Shown here: positions 6,832-14,723 of the stretch, one piece after another
Layout: the number at the start of each line of letters is the position of its first letter
Position numbering within the stretch: position 1 is the first letter of the stretch
NCBI GenBank assembly: GCA_051252005.1
Contig: JBPOEZ010000005.1
Span: forward strand, 253,955-317,954
From: JACOMS01 sp051252005
GTDB taxonomy: Bacteria; Pseudomonadota; Alphaproteobacteria; Caulobacterales; Maricaulaceae
Reading direction: 5' to 3'
DNA: 64,000 nt
Made by a program: the position numbers and the translations under genes
The notes under the pieces: generated by a model
Database searches by the model: none
What the model was told of the DNA's origin: nothing
Seen by the model: the letters and a program-made list of their open reading frames with translations, nothing else

Positions 6832-7740
6832 ATGATATGGAACATAGGTTTTAAATGTTGCATCTTATCAATTCTTATATTTGTGTTCGGGTCACAGTCC
6901 CTTTTTGCTAGCGAATATCCTGAAACAGAACCCAATGACACCCGCAAAGTGAGGTCAAGTACGTCGCCTGAATGGTTGCAGGCCGTGGGCCGTTCCATAG
7001 CGGTAAAATCAAAAACAGAAAAAGAAGGTTGTTCATGGTCCTTGATTGTTGATGTGCCTGGAAAGAACGGAGTGATTGTCGTCGGTGCGGGACACTGTGT
7101 AGACCATTGGTATTTAGGCGGAGAAAAATACGGAATTGAAGAACACCAAATAACTTGGACAACTCAATCTGGAAAAAAAATAACGCGACATATCGCTACC
7201 ATTTTTCAGTCACGGATGAGTACTGGCGATTACGCTATCGCAAAACTGGACCGACCAATTTCTAGATTTGATATCAAGCCACTCATGAGCGCCCCATATG
7301 ATTATGGCGATTTGTTAGATGAAGAGTTGTTCTATGCGAACGGCGAACCATTCAAGCCATTTGGGACGATGGCGGGGTACAGTGCGGACATTAGCCTTGG
7401 CCAGAAAGGCAAGGTTCTGACATATGATGAAGGCGGCGAAGGAAACCGTTGTCAGTTGCACGGCGGTGAGCCTGGAAACAAAAAGGGGTATTGTTGGTCA
7501 TACACTGGGGCTTCTGGTGGGGCCGTTGCTGTAACCCTATATTTAAGCGGAGACCTCGATGGCGATAAGGGAGGTTTGTTTTTGTTCGAAGACTATATTC
7601 CAAACGTGAAGCCTGGCCCTTATACTTTTTGGGTGGGTTCGATTGTCGGGGGGGAAGGGAATGACGGCAACGATAAAACGATGTTCACTGAATCGTCGCA
7701 CTACTCCCAAACTTTAGATAAGATTTTGGCAGCGCATTGA
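6832..7740 (+). CDS. Secreted trypsin-like serine protease
   Basis: This is a chymotrypsin-fold protease, probably exported. The N-terminus is a signal peptide (hydrophobic CCILSILIFVFGSQSLFASE). The catalytic triad is visible in order: GAGHCVD (His), GDYAIAKLD (Asp) and YTGASGGAVAV (Ser in G-A-S-G-G). The frame is open from GTG 6823; ATG 6832 is preferred because AAGGAG at 6816-6821 lies 10 nt upstream, though TTG 6826 would also be spaced for initiation. The next gene begins 17 nt after the stop, so the two are likely cotranscribed. The substrate is unknown. Confidence 0.85.
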   Translation: MIWNIGFKCCILSILIFVFGSQSLFASEYPETEPNDTRKVRSSTSPEWLQAVGRSIAVKSKTEKEGCSWSLIVDVPGKNGVIVVGAGHCVDHWYLGGEKYGIEEHQITWTTQSGKKITRHIATIFQSRMSTGDYAIAKLDRPISRFDIKPLMSAPYDYGDLLDEELFYANGEPFKPFGTMAGYSADISLGQKGKVLTYDEGGEGNRCQLHGGEPGNKKGYCWSYTGASGGAVAVTLYLSGDLDGDKGGLFLFEDYIPNVKPGPYTFWVGSIVGGEGNDGNDKTMFTESSHYSQTLDKILAAH

Positions 7741-7757
7741 TAAGTTGAGATAAAAGT

Positions 7758-8462
7758 ATGCGCGTAATCACATGGAATCTTGAGCGAAGAAAAACCGATG
7801 CCCCTTATGGCAAACGGGCCATCAAACATCTTTTCTCACAAAACCCCGATGTCATGGCGGTTAGTGAGACCCGCACAAATTTTCCAACAAACGACGGTCA
7901 CACGATTTGGGCGCGACCACCTCAAGGCCTCTTCGAAGAAAATGAGAGAAAGATTCTCATATGGTCAAAAAACCCGTGGACTGACGTTGATGATAGTGGC
8001 GATGAAAGACTGCCCATAGGACGTTTTATAAGCGGTGTTACGAAAACTGATATTGGTGAAGTACGCGTCGTAGGGGTTTGCATCCCGTACCACATGGCGG
8101 ATGTTGTACACGGTACCCAAGACAAGAAACCTTGGGAACATCACAAAACGTTTTTGGATGTTCTGCCATCAATATTGAAACGTTATGAAAGGCCTGTGGT
8201 CATCGCAGGAGACTTCAATCAACAGTTTCCAAGGGTTAAGTACGGCAACCATACAGCTGCACTGAAGATGGAAGAAGCATTCAGGGATTATCAAGTCGTC
8301 ACACAAGGCGTTATGGAAGGCATGTCCCGTGCGGGTATAGACCATATAGCGATTGACAAGCGCCTAGCAAAGAAATCGGTTTGGGGCTGGCCGTATGTTG
8401 TCGATGGAACGCGGTTGAGTGACCTTGACTGGGCTGTTTGTGAATTGGTGTTGGAACGCTGA
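7758..8462 (+). CDS. Endonuclease/exonuclease/phosphatase (EEP) family protein
   Basis: This 234-aa protein shows the EEP (DNase I-like) motif order: MRVITWNLER at the start (Asn for metal), VMAVSETRT (Glu), VVIAGDFNQ (Asp-x-Asn) and GIDHIAID. At the end, LSDLDWAVC stands where S-D-H-x-P is usual, so the catalytic general-base His appears replaced by Leu-Asp. The protein may still act through another His, or be a weak enzyme. There is no signal peptide, so it is cytoplasmic, unlike the protease encoded just upstream. Its substrate (DNA, RNA, a phosphate ester) cannot be told. Confidence 0.85.
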   Translation: MRVITWNLERRKTDAPYGKRAIKHLFSQNPDVMAVSETRTNFPTNDGHTIWARPPQGLFEENERKILIWSKNPWTDVDDSGDERLPIGRFISGVTKTDIGEVRVVGVCIPYHMADVVHGTQDKKPWEHHKTFLDVLPSILKRYERPVVIAGDFNQQFPRVKYGNHTAALKMEEAFRDYQVVTQGVMEGMSRAGIDHIAIDKRLAKKSVWGWPYVVDGTRLSDLDWAVCELVLER

Positions 8463-8621
8463 AAGCTTCATAAAGTTGGGTGTGACATGGCACGTTCGAA
8501 ATGGTGATTAAAAGCCCGTGGAGAGCGATTTTGAAATGACGACGAGTTCTTCGTAAATGCTACTGGCGCGACTGTGATGGCCAACGTGACGCCCTGAACA
8601 CCACGAAACACATCGACTGAT

Positions 8622-9410
8622 TTACTTGGCTTTAGTCAGCCAAACTTTCGTAGGACTCATGAACGTTACATCAACAGCGTCCTTCACCTCAAAGTTCTTT
8701 TGGAACCAATCCCGAAGAGAAGTTCCGCCAAATATTCGGGGTGTACCATTGTTGTTGTACTTGCGCGATGACCGACCTGAAATGGATTGTTTTTGCGGCC
8801 CCACATAGATGGTCAAGTCTTCATCGGATTTGGTAACATATCTTTCAAACTTCACACCAACATTGAAGAAGCCTGTGTTGAAATAAGTCTTCTGTAAGGT
8901 GAGTTTATAGATTGGGAGCCCTGCGTCACTTGGCACCGGTGTCTTCGAATTTTCTTCCACCGATTTTTCTGGTTTATTCGTTACCTTCTTCGCAACTTTA
9001 TTAGCGGACGCGTCGGACGTGGCCTTCACTTTTTCTGGCTTAACACTCTCGGGCTCAAAATCGGCCTTCGTATCAATTTCTCCGTCGACAAGTTTATTGG
9101 AAATTTTGTATATGAAGAAAGCTGTGCCGAGATTAATGATAAGCCAGAGTAACTTGCTGCCCAAATGTATCAAGAATACAGGATTGTAGAGAATGGCAAG
9201 TCCGGCGAGTACAAAGTGAATGTTGGTGACCTTATCGTCTTTCAGATATAGCTGCCAACCACACCATAGGATGCCCACAAAAAACACCAACCGCACCAGT
9301 ACATAAAAAGAATAGGGTAACGACAATATAGCTATTATGGAGACGGCAAAACAAATCATCGCCAACTTGTGCCCGAAAGATTTGTTGAAGATTAATTGTA
9401 GATTTTCCAT
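8622..9410 (-). CDS. Membrane protein, DUF6804-like, with extra C-terminal domain
   Basis: Start ATG 9410 was chosen because the hydrophobic part begins soon after (MENLQLIFNKSFGHKLAMICFAVSII) and AAAGGA lies upstream; the longer frame to 9575 adds an unlikely tail. The N-terminal half has about four membrane segments and contains LAILYNPVFLIHLGSKLLW, resembling the small DUF6804 membrane family. A charged, low-complexity linker rich in Lys, Ser and Glu follows, then a C-terminal soluble domain (LTLQKTYFNTGFFNVGVKFERYV to VTFMSPTKVWL) of unknown kind. The function is unknown. Confidence 0.75.
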   Translation of the reverse strand: MENLQLIFNKSFGHKLAMICFAVSIIAILSLPYSFYVLVRLVFFVGILWCGWQLYLKDDKVTNIHFVLAGLAILYNPVFLIHLGSKLLWLIINLGTAFFIYKISNKLVDGEIDTKADFEPESVKPEKVKATSDASANKVAKKVTNKPEKSVEENSKTPVPSDAGLPIYKLTLQKTYFNTGFFNVGVKFERYVTKSDEDLTIYVGPQKQSISGRSSRKYNNNGTPRIFGGTSLRDWFQKNFEVKDAVDVTFMSPTKVWLTKAK

Positions 9411-9492
9411 CAGTATGTCCTTTGATAATTTGTAGCATACGCTAATTATCGGACCTTGTATATTCCTGTTCGATTTTGTTACCTCTACACAC

Positions 9493-10092
9493 ATGCTAAA
9501 CCGCCCGTACCAGAACCGCGTAAATCCACTCGGGGATATTGTTGCAGCTAAAGTTCGCGGAAACCTTTTGGGCAATCGAGGATGTCTTCACGACGAAACC
9601 GGTAAACTTACGCGGCAGAATTCGAGTAAGCCATGGATTTATTGTACGACTGAATCGGAAGTTTTTCGCCCATTTTCGATAAACCCCGGTGAATACACCC
9701 GGTTGTTTTTCAAAGACGAAGCAAGTGCTCTAGCGGCGGGTCACCGTCCCTGTGCGCAGTGTTTAAGGCCGAGGTTTAAGGCATATCGCGAAGCTGCAGA
9801 AAAATATCTTGGTGCGAAGTCCGGCACAATGAGGGCCCCAAAGATTGATACCATATTGCGTTCACAGCGTCTCAACACAGAACCGTTCGAGCAATCAAAT
9901 ATTTCGGGACTTCCTGATGGTGTCCTGCTGACAAATCACGGAAAGATTTGGATGACGGAAAATGGAACATTGGTTCCGTGGGTATGGGGAGATGTGGATA
10001 ATACAGTGGGTTGGCTTGACTGCCGATTGCTAACGCCAAGTCTATCAATCGGCGTACTGAAGAATGGTTTCAACGCCACCTCAATAATCTGA
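9493..10092 (+). CDS. Conserved hypothetical protein with Cys/His motif
   Basis: The pattern PYQNRVNPLGDIVA, GNLLGNRGCLHD, WIYCTTE, PGEYTRLFFKDEASALAAGHRPCAQCLR is a widespread alphaproteobacterial family of about 200 aa. The H-R-P-C-x-x-C-x-R motif near residue 91 resembles the zinc-binding motif of the Ada N-terminal domain, so metal binding is likely, but no activity is known to me. ATG 9493 matches the usual start of the family. Its last 12 bases overlap the end of the convergent gene at 10081. Confidence 0.8.
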   Translation: MLNRPYQNRVNPLGDIVAAKVRGNLLGNRGCLHDETGKLTRQNSSKPWIYCTTESEVFRPFSINPGEYTRLFFKDEASALAAGHRPCAQCLRPRFKAYREAAEKYLGAKSGTMRAPKIDTILRSQRLNTEPFEQSNISGLPDGVLLTNHGKIWMTENGTLVPWVWGDVDNTVGWLDCRLLTPSLSIGVLKNGFNATSII

Positions 10093-10326
10093 ATTACCCC
10101 AATCGATTTTCCAAGCTTGGAAAGGCGTGTCTTTAGGTAAAGCGTATCCGACTTCCCACATAGCGCCTTCATCGTCTCCTCGTTTGCGAGTGCTGTAGAA
10201 ATAATTGAAGGTTGTGGTGTCTTCGTCCTTCGTAACGATTTCCCAATCAAGGTGCTCGTCAAAGGGTTTCTGCACGATGACAGATAACCTAATGTTCCAT
10301 GAGCCAAATCCCGTGGGTGTCGTCAT
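10081..10326 (-). CDS. Hypothetical protein (81 aa)
   Basis: Start ATG 10326 is preceded by GGAAG at a good distance; the frame can be read back to 10425 but without support. The small acidic protein (FGSWNIRLSVIVQKPFDEHLDWEIVTKDEDTTTFNYFYSTRKRGDDEGAMWEVGYAL) has no motif I recognise. It is convergent with, and overlaps by 12 nt, the zinc-motif gene. Confidence 0.6.
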   Translation of the reverse strand: MTTPTGFGSWNIRLSVIVQKPFDEHLDWEIVTKDEDTTTFNYFYSTRKRGDDEGAMWEVGYALPKDTPFQAWKIDWGNSDY

Positions 10327-10463
10327 AGGTCTTCCTAACGTTCGATGCTGTGAGATGTGCTTATATCTATGATATGGTCGCAGGGTCGCCAGATTTAAAG
10401 GTCTTGAAATATATGTGATATCCAAGCATCAATCGACGCAACCAAAATGCATTGAAGGGTTAT

Positions 10464-10997
10464 ATGATTAGTAAGCATCCATACGCGGCGGTGGCGATAA
10501 TGTTTACCGCACTTGTCTTTTCTTCACTTGCGCATGCCCATTCCGGCGGAACTGACGATGAGGGGTGTCACTTTGACCGTTCCAATAACACACGCCACTG
10601 TCACGATGAGTCCGCAGAATATGAACGTTATTTGGTGAAGATTGATAAAGTCGTCGATGGGGATACCGTGTATATAAAGAAACCCATTCACGGGGTCACC
10701 AAAGTGCGGCTTGACGCCATCGATACACCAGAGATTTTTTCATCGAAATGTGAAAGGGAAAAGACTTTAGGGATGGTGGCGAAAGGAGTGGCCGAAGATT
10801 TTTTAGATGGGGGTGATGTGTATCTTATCACCAATGGAAAGAAGGGTAAGTATGGCCGGTTGATAGCGCGATTGGAAGTGGGTGGTCAGGACTATGGTCA
10901 GAACATGCTGTCTCAAGGAATGGCCGTTCGGTATACCCAATCATGGATTGATACACCGAAGGATGAACGTTGGTGCAAATACAGTAGGCTTGAGTAA
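10464..10997 (+). CDS. Secreted thermonuclease-like (SNase) nuclease
   Basis: After a signal peptide (AAVAIMFTALVFSSLAHAHS) comes a short Cys/His segment (GGTDDEGCHFDRSNNTRHCHD), often found before SNase domains. The SNase domain follows: KVVDGDTVYIK, VRLDAIDTPE (Asp and Arg of the active site) and GKYGRLIARL (the second Arg). Staphylococcal-type nucleases cut DNA and RNA with calcium. ATG 10464 follows GAAGGG by 4 nt; an upstream TTG at 10452 is less likely. It is probably periplasmic or secreted. It is one of several nucleases in the island. Confidence 0.88.
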   Translation: MISKHPYAAVAIMFTALVFSSLAHAHSGGTDDEGCHFDRSNNTRHCHDESAEYERYLVKIDKVVDGDTVYIKKPIHGVTKVRLDAIDTPEIFSSKCEREKTLGMVAKGVAEDFLDGGDVYLITNGKKGKYGRLIARLEVGGQDYGQNMLSQGMAVRYTQSWIDTPKDERWCKYSRLE

Positions 10998-11128
10998 GCC
11001 CGCAATTTTCTGAAAATAGGGGCCTAAGAACTCTGGTCCAGTGCAATCGAATACTGCTAATATCCCAAACATTGGAATAACGGGAATGTGTATATTCTTA
11101 ACGTAACCTTTTTACGAAATTCAAATAT

Positions 11129-11190
11129 CCTCACATATTTCCTCATGAACATAATCATATTTCCTCATTGAATTCCTCTTAATTTTCCTC
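11129..11190. promoter_or_regulatory. Five iterated TCCTC motifs (possible operator array)
   Basis: CCTC preceded by T-rich sequence occurs at 11129-11132, 11141-11144, 11163-11166, 11175-11178 and 11187-11190. The spacings are 12, 22, 12 and 12 bp, close to whole helical turns. The array lies 60-120 bp before the DUF4258-like gene. A perfect AGTTAT/ATAACT inverted repeat (11224-11229 with 11236-11241) lies between the array and the ribosome-binding site. It may be a binding array for a regulator of the following pair. Confidence 0.4.
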
Positions 11191-11251
11191 GTATAGTGGA
11201 TGCGTGGATAGTTTGATGTCGCTAGTTATCAGTTCATAACTGGAGAACAAC

Positions 11252-11542
11252 ATGACTATCCAAACTATAGACATAACAAAACACGCAACAACCCGAATGC
11301 AACAACGTGGAATTAGGGGCATTTATATGGATTACCTTTTTAGATATGCTGATTGCTACGAGTATGCAGGCGGGGGAAGTGAACGTGTCTACATATCAAG
11401 CCGAGAATTCAAGTACTTGGATGAGGCAGGCGTCATTCCAGCCGACGTTTTGTCAAAAATCCGTCGCCTATGTTTAATTGTTAAGGACAATATGGTTGTC
11501 ACAGCAATGCACAAAACACACCGCTCACGCCGTTGTAATTAA
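11252..11542 (+). CDS. DUF4258-like small protein (96 aa)
   Basis: The protein has the motif DITKHATTRMQQRGI near the start and a final VVTAMHKTHRSRR. This matches small proteins with H-A-x-x-R-x-x-Q-R-G-I at the N-terminus and a V-V-T-x-x-H-R-x-x-R-R end, related to DUF4258 and sharing the small RelE/toxin-like layout. Toxin activity is possible but not shown. GGAG stands 6 nt before the ATG. The next gene begins 14 nt after its stop, so both are probably translated from one mRNA. Confidence 0.7.
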   Translation: MTIQTIDITKHATTRMQQRGIRGIYMDYLFRYADCYEYAGGGSERVYISSREFKYLDEAGVIPADVLSKIRRLCLIVKDNMVVTAMHKTHRSRRCN

Positions 11543-11556
11543 GGGGATTAGACTAA

Positions 11557-13227
11557 ATGACGCCACAAACATCCAATTCTTCTAAACATGATACTTGGGA
11601 TTATGTTGAGAAAGAACTACACGGAAAATTATCTACTGAAGATGCATGGCAAATGGCTCAAAACCTTGGCCACCATATTGCCCAAACCTGTGGAAGAAGT
11701 TCACCTCAAAAGCGAATTAGACAGACTTTTATATCCGCATTCGGCTACGATATAGGAGAGTCAAAAATTAAAAACAGAACACGATGGGTTGTTCTACCTA
11801 TGGAAGTGAAGGGGCGCGAAGCGAAGAACTTAAAGAGCAACGAAATTGCGAAGACAGGCGGCGATTTCAAACAGATTGCTAAGGCACTCCTTCCAACACG
11901 TCCAGACTATTTAGCGATGTTGGTCAAGGGGACTTCAATAGAGCCTCCTTACTTAAAAGTACCGGTAACCGACAATTCTGGATTAGACTTAATAGAATCT
12001 GTGTGCGACAAAATCTCTAAGAAACACAATCTTATTGAGTATTATAGAGCGCTAATAAACTTTGGTGTCGGGTGGAAGCAATATGACCCTAGCTCAACTG
12101 ATGCAGAAACCTTAGCTAGGGCAATTCCCCGAATAGTACTTAACGAGCCTATTTTACATAACGATGGCGAAAAAGGTAAATTGGCTAAAGCTAAAAAGTA
12201 TAATTGGCCTACAGGGTTTTCTGTATCGTCCGCGCCTAGCATTTATTCCAAGATGGATGAAATTCTGCCGAATATGTATGAGGAGTACGATTTCAGAGTG
12301 ACGGCGGCTTTAGCGCCGACGATATTTTTGGGGAACCTATATCTTCCAATTCCACTATTTAAAGTACGGTTGCCAAATGATATGGCTGCGGCAAGGTGGA
12401 GGCAGGAAAAAAAAGGCACGTCATTTTCAGAGGAGTTTAAAAGGGAATTTAGTCGGTTCTCTTTTTTTGATGAACAGGGTGACGGATACGATGACTTCGG
12501 CGACGGTATCCTAATTCATGATTTTTACTTTAAGTATGAACATAAACGAAAAGAGTTCAATCATTGGCAAAGCCAAATAAGCCAACAAGATGGGAATTAT
12601 AATATAGGCTTTGCCGTCGGGTATTCCCCTCACCAAGTATGTTTGATGCTTCTACCAAATTCAGACGGCAATAAAGTTTCACCCCACATTCTAATATCAG
12701 GGAGTACAATTGTCGGAGAGGCTGATTACGCCGCATTTTTATCCAAAGCAGTAAAGAGTGATTGGTATAATGGGAACAGAGACATCTTCCTAACCGATGA
12801 AGGTCGCACCTGCTTTTTCCACATGTACGATACCAATGAATGGGAAAATGTTTTTCAAAAATTGTCTTCGCTTATCAACACAGGATTTCCTGCAAGTTCG
12901 CGTTCGGGCAAAAGCGTACTTAATCAAAAATGCGACAACCAAGGAGCGTGGCTCACTGACGTTGGGTTGAATGAATTGTTTGATAAATATAATCCCACTT
13001 TTTATCCAAGTTTTGAATATGATACCGATAGCTTTGCGAACTCACCGACGACTTCCATAATCGGGAAATTACATCGTCACCTATTGTCGAAGAAACCAGA
13101 AGATTGTATTCTCTCGGAACTCGATGATGAAGCAAAAGCATTCACTGAAAATTTGGAAAAATTCCTCAAGGGACACCTCCAAAAAAAGGCGGTAAAAGAA
13201 GCGGACTTAAAATCTTATTTTGAGTGA
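11557..13227 (+). CDS. Large hypothetical protein (556 aa)
   Basis: I recognise no family. The protein is soluble, with no membrane segment or signal peptide. The N-terminal 130 residues are basic and helical (QKRIRQTFISAFGYDIGESKIKNRTRW). The central part contains AALAPTIFLGNLYLPIPLFKVRLPND, and there is an acidic stretch near residue 310 (DEQGDGYDDFGDG). The last 60 residues are charged and helical. Its codons are AT-rich compared with the methyltransferase cluster. ATG 11557 follows AAGGGGATTAGACTAA. Its coupling to the DUF4258-like gene suggests a two-gene module; its size would be unusual for an antitoxin. Confidence 0.75.
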   Translation: MTPQTSNSSKHDTWDYVEKELHGKLSTEDAWQMAQNLGHHIAQTCGRSSPQKRIRQTFISAFGYDIGESKIKNRTRWVVLPMEVKGREAKNLKSNEIAKTGGDFKQIAKALLPTRPDYLAMLVKGTSIEPPYLKVPVTDNSGLDLIESVCDKISKKHNLIEYYRALINFGVGWKQYDPSSTDAETLARAIPRIVLNEPILHNDGEKGKLAKAKKYNWPTGFSVSSAPSIYSKMDEILPNMYEEYDFRVTAALAPTIFLGNLYLPIPLFKVRLPNDMAAARWRQEKKGTSFSEEFKREFSRFSFFDEQGDGYDDFGDGILIHDFYFKYEHKRKEFNHWQSQISQQDGNYNIGFAVGYSPHQVCLMLLPNSDGNKVSPHILISGSTIVGEADYAAFLSKAVKSDWYNGNRDIFLTDEGRTCFFHMYDTNEWENVFQKLSSLINTGFPASSRSGKSVLNQKCDNQGAWLTDVGLNELFDKYNPTFYPSFEYDTDSFANSPTTSIIGKLHRHLLSKKPEDCILSELDDEAKAFTENLEKFLKGHLQKKAVKEADLKSYFE

Positions 13228-13236
13228 CATCAAATT

Positions 13237-13911
13237 CTATTTTTTCAAAAACCGTGCATGTCCCGTCACCCATCCAATATAAGTCGGAACCGATGTTTCT
13301 GTAGGGGCTTCACAGAGTTCTCCCAAAGCTGATTTAACGCCCATATATTCCCCAAACGCTTTGAAGTCGTCCCACCACATATGTTCCTGCGAAAACGACT
13401 GTACCAACATAATCGCGATATCCGTCTTAAAACGATTTGCGGTGAGGATGGCTGAAGCCGTCCTGTGAAACAGTTGATACCGCAGATGTTCAGGCGGCGG
13501 GAAAAATGTCCCAAGAGTCTCGCACAAGAACTTCAATCGTTCAGTTTTCCCATCGCTTGGGTCCTTGAACCATTCGCTAATACGCGGCCCGAAGGACTCA
13601 TTGACCTTGCCTTCAATCATGATGGACGCGGTTTGGTCGCCGACACGTGCAAGCAAGAATGCATCGTTCTGACTGTCACGATTGCCGCCTTTCAGGGGAA
13701 CCTTGAATTCGGGAATGATGATTAAGGGTTCCGGAATATGACCGAAAGCTGTCTCGATGGTTTCGGAAACTTCTTTAGGAATGCCTTTAGCTTCTTCCCA
13801 TGAATACGCCATGGACTTTGCGGAGTACCCTGTACGCCAGTGCTTGACAGGGTCAGCGAGGAATTCCCGCCAGTCGTCAGGGCTTTTGGTGGGTTTGTAG
13901 ATTGGGTTCAT
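13237..13911 (-). CDS. DUF6946 family protein (possible PD-(D/E)XK fold)
   Basis: The 224-aa protein contains SQNDAFLLARVGDQTASIMIEGKVNESFGPRI, which fits the DUF6946 family. The N-D-A-F (Asp) followed 15 residues later by E-G-K resembles the D...E-x-K metal site of PD-(D/E)XK nucleases; this comparison is mine. The family also has W-R-x-F-L-A-D-P-x-K-H-W near the start and Q-x-F near the C-terminus, both seen here. It is encoded 17 nt after the SRAP gene in the same direction, so the two form an operon divergent from the methyltransferase cluster. Confidence 0.75.
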   Translation of the reverse strand: MNPIYKPTKSPDDWREFLADPVKHWRTGYSAKSMAYSWEEAKGIPKEVSETIETAFGHIPEPLIIIPEFKVPLKGGNRDSQNDAFLLARVGDQTASIMIEGKVNESFGPRISEWFKDPSDGKTERLKFLCETLGTFFPPPEHLRYQLFHRTASAILTANRFKTDIAIMLVQSFSQEHMWWDDFKAFGEYMGVKSALGELCEAPTETSVPTYIGWVTGHARFLKK

Positions 13912-13928
13912 GGCTAATCGTTCCTCAC

Positions 13929-14609
13929 TTAATGCAATGGTGTCACGAGTTCAGGAGAATTGTTGGAGACTTTTCCGACATCGTTAGAAACGGCGAAGGC
14001 TTCCATACGTTCGGCAGAGAAAGCGGTCTCGGTAACGCCCTTTGCTTCTCCCCACGGCGCGTCAAGCCAGAGGCCAATTTCGTCTTCGTCCACTATTACA
14101 GGCATGCGGTTATGAATGTCGGCGACTAAAGTATTCGGTGAATGCGTGAGGACGGTGTATGTTTCCAGTTCCGTATCTTTTTCAATCTGTTTATTGCAAG
14201 CCCATAAGCCCGCCAGAAGCAAGGGTCGTTCATCCTTACGGCGGATAGCGTAGGCATGTTTTTCCGTTTTGCTTTCACGCTTCCATTCATAGAAACCGCT
14301 CACCGGAATGATGCACCGCCGGTCTTTGAGGGATGGCGAGAATGAACGTTTTTCTTCCACGGTCTCGGCCCGCGCGTTTATCATCTTGTAGCCAACTTTT
14401 TTGTCTTTGGCCCAAAAAGGTAGCAAGCCCCACCGCATAGAATGAATGACGCGTTCACCGTTGATATTGGCGACAACAGGAACTTCGTGAGTTGGGGCGA
14501 TGTTATAATTGGGCGCAAAGTTCGATTGAGGAGACGACATTCCGAGGTCAAAGAGACTTCGATATGTTTCCCAATCAAGCGTAGGAAGATTATATTTTCG
14601 ACCGCACAT
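13929..14609 (-). CDS. SOS response-associated peptidase (SRAP/YedK/HMCES family)
   Basis: SRAP proteins bind abasic sites in single-stranded DNA and form a protective covalent link through Cys2. All marks are visible: Met-Cys-Gly at the start, YNIAPTHEVPV, MRWGLLPFWAKD, MINARAETVEEKRSF, RRCIIPVSGFYEW and TVLTHSPNTLVADIHNRMPVIV. Cys2, the Asn, the Glu of FYEW and the His of DIHNRMP make up the active site. The length of 226 aa is normal. Genomic islands often carry SRAP genes beside restriction systems, as here. Confidence 0.93.
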   Translation of the reverse strand: MCGRKYNLPTLDWETYRSLFDLGMSSPQSNFAPNYNIAPTHEVPVVANINGERVIHSMRWGLLPFWAKDKKVGYKMINARAETVEEKRSFSPSLKDRRCIIPVSGFYEWKRESKTEKHAYAIRRKDERPLLLAGLWACNKQIEKDTELETYTVLTHSPNTLVADIHNRMPVIVDEDEIGLWLDAPWGEAKGVTETAFSAERMEAFAVSNDVGKVSNNSPELVTPLH

Positions 14610-14723
14610 TCGCTACTCTAATGTCAAAACCCTAGTTTACACAAGGTTGCCCTCAATAACGTCACAAGAGAAATATCGAATTGGTACTGACATCGGCCTC
14701 ACTCACCTATAAGTACATATCCT

